DNA from: Salvelinus alpinus
Taxonomy: Eukaryota; Chordata; Actinopteri; Salmoniformes; Salmonidae
Assembly: GCF_045679555.1 (NCBI RefSeq)
Contig: NC_092120.1
Span: 9,289,805 to 9,353,804 of the forward strand
DNA: 64,000 nucleotides
Reading direction: 5' to 3'
Shown here: one piece after another, positions 27,890-46,245 of the stretch
Numbering within the stretch: position 1 is the stretch's first letter
How the letters are laid out: each line of letters starts with the position of its first letter
The notes under the pieces: generated by a model
What the model saw: the letters and a program-made list of their open reading frames with translations, nothing else
The model's database searches: none
What the model was told of the DNA's origin: nothing
Program-made: the position numbers and the translations under genes

Positions 27890-28390
27890 ATTGTGTGGGC
27901 AGAAACAGGTGTGCTGGAGTCAGAGCAGATCCCCACCAGCTGCAACCTGTTCCATAATCAAGACCTCTACAAATACTCAGTCCTGCCACTTCCACTCTTG
28001 CCAGATCGTAATCTCAGCCCAGTCAGTCCATGTTTCTAGCCATTTGTTCCTGTTGTGCCTGTTTTCCCTTGCCTGATGCTGTTTCCCTCTCCGCTACAGT
28101 TCTGCCCGCTCTGACTTTGGTCCCTGTCTTCAGTCCGACTCCTCGTCAGTCCTGCTACTCAGTCCTGGATTCCCCACTCTACGCTCCCTTGGATTCCCCT
28201 CCGGACCTGCTTACCCTGTTCCCACACCTCTCACTCCAGCCGCACCTAGTTTCCAGCAACCTGCCCGAGCTTTCCCTGGCCTGCACTCAATCTTCTCCCT
28301 GTGTTTCAATAAATTCCTTGGTTACCTCATCCCAGTCTCCTCATCTGAGTCTGCTCTTGGGTTCACCTGTTCCGCTCCACATGACACTCA
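27890..28390 (+). mobile_element. LTR-like block, possible solo LTR
   Basis: A C-rich block with an AATAAATTCC signal near 28310 ends CACATGACA near 28383, resembling a fish LTR 3' half. The left end and a target duplication were not found, so the assignment is weak. If real, it is a fossil. Confidence 0.35.
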
Positions 28391-28984
28391 GAGAACAACA
28401 CACACACGCCCACACAAGCTATCTGTAGGCATTTTTAACCCTGACCCAGGACACTGGAATCAAAGGCAGTGTGTTTCCAGGCGTCTTATGTTTAATGCTG
28501 AAACAGAGGAAGGTTCTGATGATTCTAATGATCAAGTGTTTTAACAGTCTAGCAGAGGGGACGGAGGGAGACAACTATATCTCATCCTCGCTCCATCACT
28601 GTACTGCTGGTTCAGTAGCTCCTGTATGCAACTGTATCTCTGCCTCGTTTCAGTACTTTAGAGGACAGTACTCCCAGGGGTGCATTTATTTGACTTAACA
28701 TTTAGCATCAGTATATACAGAATGACGCGGCCATCAACTGGTCATTCAAATGTTTAGTGTTTTCCGTTGTAACAGTTTGCTATGTTTCCATCATTCTGAA
28801 CACAGCTCAGGTGACAGTTGAGCAGTCTGGTTTACAGCATTATCCCTCTACACTCCTGGAAGGGGTGAATTGCTGATGTTTTTCACCCTTCCTCTCTAAT
28901 CAGTGACTGATTTAGTCAACTGTGAAACCAGGTGTGTGGAACTTCTAGGGTAAATCAGAAACATCACTGGCCACACTCGGTTTG
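28391..28984. other. No gene recognised
   Basis: Non-coding sequence without recognisable ends or frames; nothing to name. Confidence 0.4.
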
Positions 28985-30003
28985 TTGTTTTTGATTAAAA
29001 CAATCAATATTTGTTCAATATAAATGCTGAACTTGGTTTTGCATGGATTCTGCGACACGGTTAGCTTTTAACAGCTAGGACTGCTATTTCTTGTCCCGGA
29101 ATCCTGCTTAACAGACAGGTTGAAGCCAGCTTGACAGAGCCACTAACCTTAGTTTGCTAGCTAAGCTGCTAGCCATCAAGCTAACAAAGTTAGTCCCAGA
29201 TAAGTTTTGCAATGGAGCCCTCTTTGGAGAAGTAAATGAACAGTTCCAGCGCTGTAGGAGCTGTATCTACTATGCTTTGAGACAATGACTTATCAATGAC
29301 CCATGCCCAGCTCAGTTAATCCCTACCATTGTGTCGCTGAGTTGTCATAATACTTCAGCAAATGTACATTATACCAGGGGCATTGGTAGACACAAAGGAA
29401 TAGGCAAAAGGAATGGCAAATAAGTTTGGCTACACAACCGATTGGCAAACATACAGCAAATTGAGAAATCATGTGACTAAACTGAATAAAATGAAGAAGA
29501 AACTATACTATGAAACACAGATAAATGATATAAAGAATGTATAGTAAAAAGCTCTGGAGCACCTTAAATGAAAATTTGGACAAAAGGGCAAACTCAGCTC
29601 CACAGCTCCATCATTCATTGAATCAGATGGCTCATTCATCACAAAACCAACTGATATTGCCAATTTTTTTAATGATTTTTTTCATTGGCAAGATTAGCAT
29701 ATTTAGACATGACATGCCAGCAACAAACGCTGACACTACACATCCAAGTATAACTGATCAAATTATGAAAGCTAAGCATTGTCATTTTGAATTCTATCAA
29801 CAATGACAAGCCCCCGGGGACTGACAAATTTGATGGAAAATTACTGAGGATAATAGTGGACGAATTTGCCATTCCTATTTGCCATGTCCTCAATTTAAGC
29901 CTACTAGAAAGTGTGTGCACTCAGGCCTGGAGGGAAGCAAAGTAATTCCGCAACCTAAGAATAATAAAGCCCCCTTTACTGGCTCAAATAGCAAACCAAT
30001 CTG
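28985..30003 (+). mobile_element. LINE fragment, internally deleted
   Basis: 29160-29280 repeats the ORF1 start of the LINE at 5757 (MEPSL-type start at 29213). 29280-29400 matches its region near 6661-6790. From about 29400 the sequence jumps to the linker before the reverse transcriptase (NDKPPGTDKFDGKLLR near 29803). ORF1's middle and the endonuclease are therefore deleted. Confidence 0.6.
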
Positions 30004-30823
30004 CCTTCACCACAGCGTGGTGAAGAAGGCGCAACAACTCCTCTTCAATCTCAGGAGGCTGCAGGAATTTGGCTTGTCATCTTAAACATTCACAAACACT
30101 CACAAACAGATGCACAATCGAGAGCATTCTGTCGGGCTGTATCACTGCCTGGTACAGCAATTGCACCGCCCTCAACCGCAAGGCTCTCCAGAGGGTAGTG
30201 CGGTCTGCACAACGCATCACCGGGGTCAAACTACCTACCCTCCAGGACACCTACAGCACCCGATGTCACAGGAAGGCCAAAAAGATTATCAAGAACAACA
30301 ACCTGCGGAGCCACTGCCTGTTCACCCCGCTATCATCCAGAAGGTGAGGTCAGTACAGATGCATCAAAGCTGGGACCGAGAGACTGAAAAACAGCTTCTA
30401 TCTCAAGGCCATCAGACTGGAAAACAGCCATCACTAACATAGAGAGGCTGCTGCCAACATACAGACTCAAATCTCTGGCCACTTAAATAAATGGACTTAT
30501 AAAGGTATCACTAGTCACTTTAAATAACGCCACTTTAATCATGTTTACATATCCTACATTACTCATCTCATATGTATATACTGTATTCTATACCATCTAC
30601 TGCATCTTGCCTATGTCGCACGCCATCGCTCATCCATATATTTATATGTACATATTCTATTCATCCCTTTACATTTGTGTAGTTGTTGTGAATTTGTTAG
30701 ATTACTGTTAGATATTACTGCATAGTCGGAACTAGAAGCACAAGCATTTTGCTACACTGGCATTAACATCTGCTAACCATGTGTATGTGACCAAAAATGT
30801 TTGATTTGGTTTGATAAGCAAAT
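30004..30823 (+). mobile_element. LINE 3' part (RT tail and 3' end)
   Basis: A frame near 30069-30347 has SILSGCITAWYSNC followed by RKALQRVVRSAQRITG, the conserved C-terminus of a fish LINE reverse transcriptase. The 3' end near 30800 has TTTGATTTGG. It is 5'-truncated and joined to a different LINE piece. Confidence 0.65.
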
Positions 30824-30929
30824 ACATGGAGTGAACATTTAATGAGGCACCCCCGGGTTCCTCCGGCAGCGGCACCTGGACCCGACGTCACCAACAAAAC
30901 AAAAAACCTCCCTGATGCTTCAAATATTG

Positions 30930-31240
30930 ATGTCAGTATTCTATGAGGTCAGACGCTGGAGACGAGAAGCAAGTACAGGGAGTGAACATTTAATGAAACA
31001 CGGACAGGAACAGAATACGGACAGCGTCTGGACAGGGGAAAACAAAACGACAATAATGCTGACACAGGGATCTAACCGAGGAACTGACAGATATAGGAGG
31101 GGCAATCAACAAACGTGAAGGAGTCCAGGTGAGTCCAATGAGCGCAGATGCGCGTAATGATGGTGACAGGTGTGCGCAATGAAGGGCAGCCTGGCACCCT
31201 CGAGCGCCAGAGAGGAGGAGCGGGAGCAGGTGTGACATTA
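30930..31240 (-). mobile_element. LTR-like fragment
   Basis: The block resembles the inverted form of a fish Gypsy-type LTR, ending GGTGTGACA near 31237, with a shared start near 30980 (GGGAGTGAACATTTAATGA, also at 30828-30844). No target duplication or internal coding is seen. Fossil; low certainty. Confidence 0.35.
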
Positions 31241-31379
31241 TGGAACAGCGGGGACTGTGAAGAGACACACACACAGGTACAGACACACGTATACACACAC
31301 AGGGGCTAGCATGCTCACTCTACACACATTGTAATATTGTTGTTTGGTGGTATCATACATTTTGGTTGTAGATACATTA

Positions 31380-31520
31380 TGTAGCGGTGTAACAGTGTTA
31401 TATGATGTACTGTTTTATCTTTTGTTTTATGTGTATTGTAAGTGCCTTAATGTGTTTGGACCCCAGGAAGAGTAGCTGCAGCTAATGGGGATCCCTAATA
31501 AATACAAATACAAATACAGA
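31380..31520 (+). mobile_element. LINE 3' end with AAATAC tail
   Basis: The short block ends GGGGATCCCTAATAAATAC followed by AAATACAAATACA repeats, a 3' tail common in salmonid LINEs. It is 5'-truncated. Confidence 0.55.
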
Positions 31521-31754
31521 TTACAGGAAAAGTCCAAGTTTTCAAGATATAGGACTTTCAAGAGTGTCACTTGCCACACAATCACGATGATGTAAAATGC
31601 ATTGCATCATCATGATGATGTGGCAAGTGAAACTTTGCTTCTTGAAAGTCCAATATCTGCTGACATGCAAAACATTTTGTATGTGGACTAATGAAAAAAT
31701 ACAAAAATATTGCTTTTAAGTGGATGTTTCCTTAAAGTGCCAGGGAGAGAAGAA

Positions 31755-32608
31755 ATCAAATCAAAATCAAATGTATTTATATAGCCCTTCTTACATCAGC
31801 TGATATCTCAAAGTGCTGTACAGAAACACAACCTAAAACCCCAAACAGCAAGCAATGCAGGTGTAGAAGCGCGGTGGCTAGGAAAAACTCCCTAGAAAGG
31901 CCAAAACCTAGGAAGAAACCTAGAGAGGAACCAGGCTATGGGGGTGGCCAGTCCTCTTCTGGCTGTGCCGGGTGGAGATTATAACAGAACATGGCCAAGA
32001 TGTTGAAATGTTCATGAATGACCAGCATGGTCAAATAATAATAATCACAGTAGTTGTCGAGGGTGAAACAAGTCAGTACTTCAGAAGTAAATGTCAGTTG
32101 GCTTTTCATAGCCGATCATTAAGAGTATCTCTACCGCTCCTGCTGTCTCTAGAGAGTTGAAAACAGCAGGTCTGGGACAGGTAGCACGTCCAGTGAACAG
32201 ATCAGGGTTCCATAGCCGCAGACAGAACAGTTGAAACTGGAACAGCAGCACGGCCAGGTGGACTGGGGACAGCAAGGAGTCATCATGCCAGGTAGTCCTG
32301 AGGCATGGTCCTAGGGCTCAGGTCCTCCGAGAGAGAGAAAGAAAGAAAGAGAGAAAGAGAGAATTAGAGAGAGCATACTTAAATTCACACAGGACACCGG
32401 ATAAGACAGGAGAAGTACTCCAGATATAACAGACTGACCCTAGCCCCCCGACACATAAACTACTGCAGCATAAATACTGGAGGCTGAGACAGGAGGGGTC
32501 AGGAGACACTGTGGCCCCATCCGATGATACCCCCGGACAGGGCCAAACAGGCAGGATATAACCCCACCCACTTTGCCAAAGCACAGCCCCCACACCACTA
32601 GAGGGATA
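31755..32608 (-). mobile_element. LINE 3' end, antisense (sister of 7067-7915)
   Basis: It matches the 3' untranslated part of the antisense LINE at 7067-9425 almost base for base, including the AAATCAAATCAAAATC tail at its 3' end, and is cut off at about 32608. No coding part remains. Confidence 0.75.
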
Positions 32609-33364
32609 TCTGAATGAAGCAGAGCGTGTAGGCCTGCAGGCCTGGAGCGTTACAACGGTTTGAGAGGCAGCCTGGCACAGTTAACTGGCATTATACATGA
32701 CTGTCAGAGTTAAATATTCAACAGAGTGTAGTCAGAGGGATAAATTATAGATGGACTACAGTCAGGAATTTGTTCAAGAGTGGGATTTGATGTCAAAGGG
32801 AATGATAGTAACGAAGAAAATGTGTAGAAAGAAGGGATCGTGAGGAGGGAGTGGAGTTGAATGGAGAGATGGGAATAGGTAAGAGTGTATTGTCAGTTTC
32901 CAGGCAGATGAGCTACTGGGAGACGAGCTGGTGGAGACAAGAACAGAGCCTCCATGGTCACTCACACAGACACACTGGTCATCCAGGGTGCTGAAAGCTC
33001 ATCTCTCATTGGAGAATCACTAATTGATGTTTTACGACTGCCGTGATTGAAATGCTATAAAGCTTCTGGGATCATGTGAGGGCGTGTGCATGTTAGATCT
33101 GACCCATTTTACTTTACAGGCCTCACACCGAGCACCACTGGAGCAGGGGTCAAGAGGAAGATTCCACCGTACAGTATATCACCCAAACTATCACACGCAC
33201 ACATACACTGTTGCTTTCACCATCCTGTCCATATCACAGTGAAAAGCTCAGCTTCCAACATCCCCCTGTCTCTTTCCAAAGCTTAGATGTTGCAATACGG
33301 GCAACTGGACTTTACTACCCTTCTGTTGCGAGGGAGGAGGATAGGAGAAGTAGAGGAGGAGCAC
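32609..33364. other. No gene recognised
   Basis: Non-coding sequence with no recognisable repeats. The minus frame near 32774-32965 has no motif. Confidence 0.4.
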
Positions 33365-33783
33365 CATTTCATCATCATCTCTCCATTCGACTCATTTTCA
33401 TCACCGTCTCTCCATTCGACTCATTTTCATCTCTCCATTCGACTCACTTTCATCATCATCTCTCCATTCGACTCATTTTCATCATCATCTCTTCATTCGA
33501 CTCATTTTCATCTCTCCATTCGACTCACTTTCATCATCATCTCTTCATTCGACTCATTTTCATCACCGTCTCTCCATTCGACTCATTTTCATCATCATCT
33601 CTTCATTCGACTCATTTTCATCTCTCCATTCGACTCACTTCCATCATCATCTCTCCATTCGACTCATTTTCATCATCATCTCTCCATTCGACTCATTTTC
33701 ATCACCGTCTCTCCATTCGACTCATTTTCATCTCTCCATTCGACTCATTTTCATCATCATCTCTTCATTCGACTCATTTTCGT
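33365..33783. repeat. Minisatellite, 15 units of 29 and 23 bases
   Basis: The core CTCCATTCGACTCATTTTCA or a near variant occurs 15 times. Units are 29 bases or 23 bases long, the short ones lacking a CATCAT. Variants (CTTCATT versus CTCCATT, CACTTT versus CATTTT, CACCGT versus CATCAT) recur in ordered groups, suggesting block duplication. No plus-strand frame meets a stop in the array. Confidence 0.9.
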
Positions 33784-34960
33784 CCCACCCCAGTTCTTCT
33801 ATGTAAGGTTCAGCCCTTTTCCCCCATCCTCCAACCTCAAGTCTCACTCTGATTCAGGTCCCAACTCAAGTAGTTGCAATTTCCCTTAATCTGTGAATTT
33901 CCTGTTTTGGGACCTCAGTCAGTGGTCTCCCATGCTGGTCCTGGGAACTCAGGGTGTGTTGACTCCTGTTTGTGCTTTTTATAGTTATGGACTGGGGTTG
34001 GGGCTGAGACTGGAGGGTCATTGAACTGGTGGTTAGTAATAAGGGTCTGTGTGGGGTAGAGAGCAGTTCAGGTCACACACACTGCTGACAGGCCAGCTGT
34101 AAACAACGAGATACAGATAAAACAACAGAAAACAGTTTTATCTTGTCTTGTGACCCACCCAGTAACATCAACACGGCCTCTGTCTGGTCTTTAGCTAATA
34201 CTAAACAATAATAAGCCTGATCAACCTAAGTCTGATTAACTACATTAATCCCAGTCTCTAGTTTGGACCTTGATTAGACTGAGTCTGGTGTTTTAGTGCT
34301 GGGCAAGAACAAAAACTTGCAAATTCCAATAGCGGTCAAAGCCAAAACTGAAGAACCGTGTTATTATGGGAGGAAGTGAATGCATATTGTTAGCTGCCAG
34401 GTAGCAGAAACTTTGCTGGAAAGGGGACAGACCAATCAGAAGGCCAGTAACTATGCCTGCGCTGTGCCCCATTATCAGTTTGTTTGTGTGTGTGTACGTG
34501 CGCTTGTATCTTCCCCTCCCGTCTTATGAGATAATGACTGCTGGTGAGTGGGTGTGACATGGGTTCCAGAAGCAAACCCACAAATTACAGGCTAATGTAA
34601 GACCTAGCCTCTCTCTCTCCCTCTCTAGCTATTTCTCTCTCTCTCTTTCTTTCTCCAAATACAAATACACACAATATTATTATATAGGACTTATAGGTCG
34701 AGGTTTAACATCCTTACTCAATTCCACCTCTGAAAGCTCTTCTTCCTGTGTTCATAGAACACCATAATTGCTGTGTTTGGGTTAAGGTGAACCACAGTAC
34801 TGCTGACCTGTGATTGCTCCCTGTGGTATACTGTGGGTGGGTGGGTAGCAGTGTGTCTATGTGTGTCTGTCTTTGTGTGGTTCATGATGTGTATGGGAGG
34901 GTTGTTTATGTCGTTCCCACACACAGAGACTGATCACAAACACGCACACACACAGAGAGA
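33784..34960. other. No gene recognised
   Basis: Non-coding stretch with GT, GTGG and CT microsatellite runs (34490, 34610, 34840). No motif is found in either strand's frames. Confidence 0.4.
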
Positions 34961-34964
34961 GAGC

Positions 34965-35110
34965 TCAAATCAAATTTTCTTGGTTGCGTTCACATATTTT
35001 GGAGAGGTTATCGCAGGTGCATCGAAATGCTTATGCTTAGCTTCAACAATACAGTACCTAACAATACAAAACAATACACACAAATCCCAAAAATGTAGAA
35101 AGAAATTAAT
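34965..35110 (-). mobile_element. LINE 3' end, antisense
   Basis: The start AAATCAAATTTTCTTGGTTG is the reverse complement of the usual salmonid LINE 3' end and tail. About 140 bases remain. Confidence 0.6.
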
Positions 35111-35154
35111 AAATATCAGATCGAGTCCGGAATATCCATTAATATATTACTGAA

Positions 35155-35930
35155 CAAAAATATAAAGGCAACAAGCAATAATTTCAATGATTTTACTGAG
35201 TTACAGTTCATATAAGGAAATCAGTCAATTGAAATAAATAAATGAGTCCATAATCAATGGATTTCATGACTGGGCAGGGGTGCAGCCATCGGTGGACCTG
35301 GGAGGGCATAGGTCCACCAACTTGACAGCCAGGCCCACCCACTGGGGAGCCAGGCCCAGCCAATCATAATTAGTTTTCCAACACAAAAGGGCTTTATTAC
35401 AGACAGAAACACTCCTCAGTTTAATCAGCTGCCCAGGTGGCTGGTCTTAGACGATCCCACAGGTGAAGAAGCTGGATGTGGAGGTCCTGGGCGGGCATGG
35501 TTACACGTCGTCTGAGGTTGTAAGGCCGGTTGGATGTACTGCCAAATTCTCTAAAATGATGTTGGAGGTGCTAATGGTAGAGAAATGAACATTCAATTAA
35601 ATTCACTAGCAACAGCTATTGCAGACATTCCTGCAGACAGCATGCCAATTACACGCTCCCTCAAAACTTGAGACATTTTAAAGTGGCCTTTTATTGTTCC
35701 CAGCACAAGGTGCACCTCTGTAAGGATCATTCTGCTTAATCAGCTACTTGATATGCCACACCTCTCAGGTGGATGGATTATATTGGCAAAGGAGAAATGT
35801 TCACTAACAGTGACGTAAACAAATTTGTGCACAAAATTTGAGAGAAATAAGCTTTTTTGTGCATATAGAAAAATTCAGGGATCTTTAATCTCATGAAACA
35901 TGGGACCAACACTTTATTTTACATACTTTG
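35155..35930. mobile_element. Tc1-related non-autonomous element
   Basis: The left end, ACTGAACAAAAATATAAAGG, and the right end, ATGGGACCAACACTTTAT, are the two terminal parts of a family I recognise from salmonid DNA. The left terminal repeat is shortened. The minus strand keeps no clear transposase frame. About 775 bases. Confidence 0.6.
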
Positions 35931-36003
35931 CTTTTATACTTTTGATCAGTGCGTGTATATATATATGTATATACAGTATATACACATATATATATATATA
36001 TAT

Positions 36004-36465
36004 TGTGGCAGATGGCAGGGAGAGATGAGGGGAGTGGTGATTGAAGGAATATATCTTGCAGGCCGCTGGCTCCACCCCCGGGCCTTATATGGACTTCCTG
36101 TCCCAACGAGACAAGCCTTGGGATCATTAAGCCATGGAGTGATTGGGGATAATAGAGGAAGCGGGCTGCACAAACAGGGAGAGGACTGAGAGGGAAATAT
36201 GTGTTTTGGAAAGTGTGATAAGAGGGAGCAGTAGCTGTACGATTGCCTGTTGTGACCTGGACTGTGTGATTACCCCCACTGTGTACCGAACTGGTTTGGC
36301 TGAGGACCCGGGTTTTGTGATTACCCCTGGAGAACGGATTGTGGACTGTGAACTGGTTGCTGATTCACCCCCCTTTTCCCACGGTGAACAATTGTCCCTA
36401 ATAAATTCCCCATTTGCATTCCATTTGTGCTTCTTGTGCATGTTTGATTATTGAACTTGGTGACA
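36004..36465 (+). mobile_element. LTR-like block (starts TGTGGCA, ends GGTGACA)
   Basis: TG...CA ends, an AATAAA signal near 36400 and a compact size of about 460 bases fit a solo LTR. It lies against an AT microsatellite, and no clean target duplication is seen, so this is tentative. Fossil if correct. Confidence 0.4.
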
Positions 36466-36514
36466 TGGAAACCCCACCCCCTTGAGCCTGCTAGAATATA
36501 TATATACAGTACCA

Positions 36515-37935
36515 GTCAAAAGTTTGGGCGCACCTACTCATTGCATGGTTTTTCTTTATTTTAACTATTTTCTACATTGTAGAATAATAGTGAAGAAATC
36601 AAAACTATGAAATAACACAAATGGAATCATGTAGTAACCAAAAAAGGGTTAAACAAATCAAAAAATATTTTATATATTAGATTCTTCAAAGTAGACACCC
36701 TTTGCCTTGATGACAGCATTGCACACTTTTTGCATTCTCTCAACTAGCCTCATGAGAAATGCTTTTCCAACAGTTTAGGAAAGGAGTTCCCATATATGCT
36801 GAGCACTTGTAGGCTGCTTTTCCTTTACTCTGCGGTCCAACTCATCCCAAACCATCTCAATTGGATTGAGGTCGGGTGATTGTGGAGACCAGGTCATCTG
36901 ATGCAGCACTCCACCACTCTCCTTCTTGGTCAAACAGCCCTTACACAGCCTGGAGGTGTGTTGGGTTATTGTCCTGTTGAAAAACAATTTTTGCCCCACT
37001 AAGCGCAAACCAGATGGGATGGTGTATTGCTGCAGAATGCTGTCGTAGCCATGCTAGTTAAGTGTGCCTTGAATTCTAAATAAATCACAGACCGTGTCAC
37101 CAGCAAAGCAGCCCCACACCATCACACCTCCTCTTCCATGCTTCACGGTGGGAGCCACACATGCGGAGAACATCCGTTCACCTACTCTGCATCTCAGAAA
37201 GACACGGCGGTTAGAACCAAAAATCTCAAATTTTGACTCATCTCAGATTTCCACCAGTCTAATGTCCATTGCTCATGTTTCTTGAACTAAGCAAGTCTCT
37301 TCTTCTTATTGGTGTCTTTTAGTAATGGTTTCGTTGCAACAATTCGATCATGAAGACCTGATTCACGCAGTCTTCTCTGAACAGTTGATGTTGAGATGTG
37401 TCTGTTACTTGAACTCCATGAAGCATTCATTTGGGCTGCAATTTCTGAGGATACTAAATCTAATGAACTTATCCTCTGCAGCAGAGGTAACTCAAGGTCT
37501 TCCTTTCCTGTGACGGTCCTCATGAAAGCAAGTTTCATCATAGCGCCTGATGTTTTTTGCGACTGCACTTGAAGAATCTTACAAAATTATAGAAATTTTC
37601 CAGATTGACTGACCTTCATGTCTTAAAGTAATGATGGACTTTCGTTTCTCTTTTCTTATTTGACCTGTCCTTTCCAGAATATGGACTTGGTCTTTTACCA
37701 AATAGGGCTATCTGTAACCTACCCCTACCTTTTCACAACACAACTGATTGGCTCAAACGCATTAAGAAGGAAAGAAATTCCAAAAATTAACATTTAACAA
37801 TGCACACCTGTTAATTGAAATGCATTCCAGGTGACTACCTCATGAAGCTGGTTAAAAGAATGCCAAGAGTGTGCAAAGCTCTCAATGCAGAGGGTGGCTA
37901 CTTTGAAGAATCTCAAATGTAGAAAATAGTAAATG
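36515..37935 (-). mobile_element. Tc1-like transposon, dead, antisense
   Basis: The left end at 36515 reads CAGTACCAGTCAAAAGTTTG. The minus strand holds an N-terminal HTH region (37568-37287, with [19 protein letters not shown]) and a C-terminal block with [20 protein letters not shown] (36895-36830). The middle, with the first two catalytic acids, is in other frames and altered (the DN of the second motif reads FNRTITQH). The right terminal repeat is replaced by a TTAA element at 37940. Confidence 0.8.
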
Positions 37936-37939
37936 TTAA

Positions 37940-39264
37940 AAACTTCTTATGGCTGCAATCCCGTCACCGGGATCGATATGACAGCAGCCAGTGACAGTGC
38001 AGGGCGCCAAATTCAAAAAACAGAAATCTCATAATTAAAATTCCTCAGACATTCATGTGTCTTATATCATTTTAAAGGTAATCTTGTTGTTAATCCCACC
38101 AAAGTGTCCAATTTCAAATAGGCTTTTCAGCAAAAGCACTACAAACGATTATGTTAGGTCAACACAAAACCACAATAAGCACAGCCATTTTTCCAGTGAA
38201 GTTGATATTTATATAAAAAAATCTGAGTTTACATTGGCGCGTTAGATTCACTAGTTGCAAAAACATCAAGTAATTTTGCATAGCCACATCGTTTCAACAG
38301 AAATACTCATCATAAATGTAGATGATAATACAAGTTATACACATGGAATTATAGATATACCTCTCCTTAATGCAACCGCTGTGTCAGATTTCAAAAAAAC
38401 TTTACGGAAAAATAAACCATGCAATAATCTGAGACGGCGCTCAGAACAATAGCCAAATTAGCCGCCATGTTGGACTCAACAGAAACCAAAAAATACATGA
38501 TAAATGTTTCCTTAACTTTGATGAACTTCATCAGAATGCAGTCCTAGGAATCCCAGGTCCACAATAAATGCTTGATTTGTTCGATAATGTCCGTTATTTA
38601 TGTCCAATTAGCTACTTTCGAATTGTTTACCAAATACCCTAACCAAAGTCTCAAAGCGCGTCCACTATAACGTGACAAAATGTCCAAAAGTTCCGTTACA
38701 GTCAGTAGAAACATGTCAAACGATGTACTGAATCAATCTTTAGAATGTTGTTAACATACATCTTGAATAACGTTCCAACCGGAGAATTACATCGACTTCA
38801 ATTGACCGATGGAACGGAGCTCACTCTCACGTGAACGCGCCAGTTCAATGCGTGGGCACCTCATTGAAGTGATTACTCATTCCTGTCTCCTTCGGCCCCA
38901 ATTCACATTGGAGTCATCAGACAAAGTTCTATTGACTGTTGACATCTAGTGGAAGCCGTAGGAAGTGAAAAACCCATCTATATCTCTCTGTATTTTCAAT
39001 GAGAGCTTGGTTGAAAATCTGGCACCCCCAGAAAATATCCAAACAGGAAGTGGAACTTCTCAGGTTTTTCCCTGCCATATGAGTTCTGTTATACTCACAG
39101 ACATAATTCAAACAGTTTTAGAGACTTCAGAGTGTTTTCTATCCAATACTAATAATAATATGCATATATTATCAACTATGATATAGGAGCAGGCCATTTA
39201 TTCTGGGCACCTCTGTGCACCTTTCATCCAAGCTACTCAATACTGCCCCTTCAGCCATAAGAAG
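37940..39264. mobile_element. TTAA-flanked DNA element with CTTCTTATGGCTG ends
   Basis: This 1325-base insert has TTAA on both sides (37936-37939 and 39265-39268). The left end reads AACTTCTTATGGCTG and the right end is its inverted match (CAGCCATAAGAAG). It belongs to the same general type as 21349-22291. No transposase is seen. Confidence 0.65.
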
Positions 39265-39268
39265 TTAA

Positions 39269-39557
39269 ACACTATTATTGCACAGAGAGTGAGTTCATGC
39301 AACTCATTACGTGACTTGTTAATTATTAAGCACATTTTTACTCCTAAACTTGTTTAGGCTTGCCATAACTTATTGACATTTCATCTTTCCATTTTGTATA
39401 CATAAAAAAAAAAAACATAATTCCACTTTGACCTTTTGAGGTATTGTGTGTAGGCCAGTGACATATATTCTCAATTTAATCCATGACAAATGCAGGTTGT
39501 AACACAACAAAATGGGGAGAAAGTCGAGTGGTGTGAAGACTTTTTCAAGGCACTGTA
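39269..39557 (+). mobile_element. Tc1-like right-end fragment
   Basis: It ends TTTTTCAAGGCACTGTA, a Tc1-type terminal repeat, preceded by its typical AT-rich subterminal region. The rest is missing. Confidence 0.55.
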
Positions 39558-39782
39558 CATTTTGACTGTCAGCATGATGATTTTACTTTCTCGCCTGTGC
39601 TAAATAAGAACATCTTCATTCTGGAGCTAGAAACCTGTATTGTGCATCCTCTGTAAAGAGAAGCATATAGAAGCATGCGCACACACACACATACATGGGG
39701 ACACACTCCTGATTAGTTTCCTACTGTTACAGTATCTAGAGTTTACAAAATGGTACAATAGAGATAAATAATTATACACAAC

Positions 39783-39998
39783 AAAGATGGATTTTTATTA
39801 GTGTTTGGGGTTATTGTCTTGCTGGAAGATCCACTTGAAGGCAAGTTCCGACATCCTGGCAGAGGCAACCAGGTTTTTTGCTAAAATGTCAAGGTACTAG
39901 GTAAAGTTAATTATGCCATTGACCTTAACAAGGGCCCCAGGAAGAACGGAATCAAAATTGCTCCATAACATCAAAGATCCACCATATTTAACAGTAGG
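39783..39998 (-). mobile_element. Tc1-like transposase fragment, antisense
   Basis: On the minus strand the frames read a degenerate VKYGGSLMLW...PGALVKVNGIINF and later KWIFQQDNNPKH, the middle part of a Tc1 transposase around its second catalytic Asp. About 215 bases; both ends are lost. Confidence 0.55.
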
Positions 39999-40036
39999 TA
40001 TGGGGTGGCAGGTAGCCTAGTGGTTTAGAGCATTAG
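39999..40036 (+). mobile_element. tRNA-derived SINE head, fragment
   Basis: GGCAGGTAGCCTAGTGGTTT followed by AGAGCATTAGGCC is the 5' tRNA-like part (A box) of salmonid SINEs. It stops exactly where steap4 intron sequence begins, marking a breakpoint. Confidence 0.6.
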
Positions 40037-46176
<6,140 letters not shown>

Positions 46177-46186
<10 letters not shown>

Positions 46187-46245
46187 CTGACTGACTGACT
46201 GACTGACTGACTGACTGACTGACTGACTGACTGACTGACTGACTG
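46177..46245 (+). repeat. (GACT)17 microsatellite spanning the steap4 stop codon
   Basis: Seventeen GACT units begin eight bases before the end of the coding sequence. The TGA formed in the second unit is the stop, so unit-number changes cannot alter the protein. Confidence 0.95.

Noticed and set aside
33211-33889. Two overlapping frames of about 200 codons rich in Ser, Phe and His
   Set aside because: They are a by-product of the minisatellite; both frames translate the same unit in rotation.
39999-40036. Possible tRNA gene start
   Set aside because: Only a 38-base A-box part remains and it matches salmonid SINE heads.
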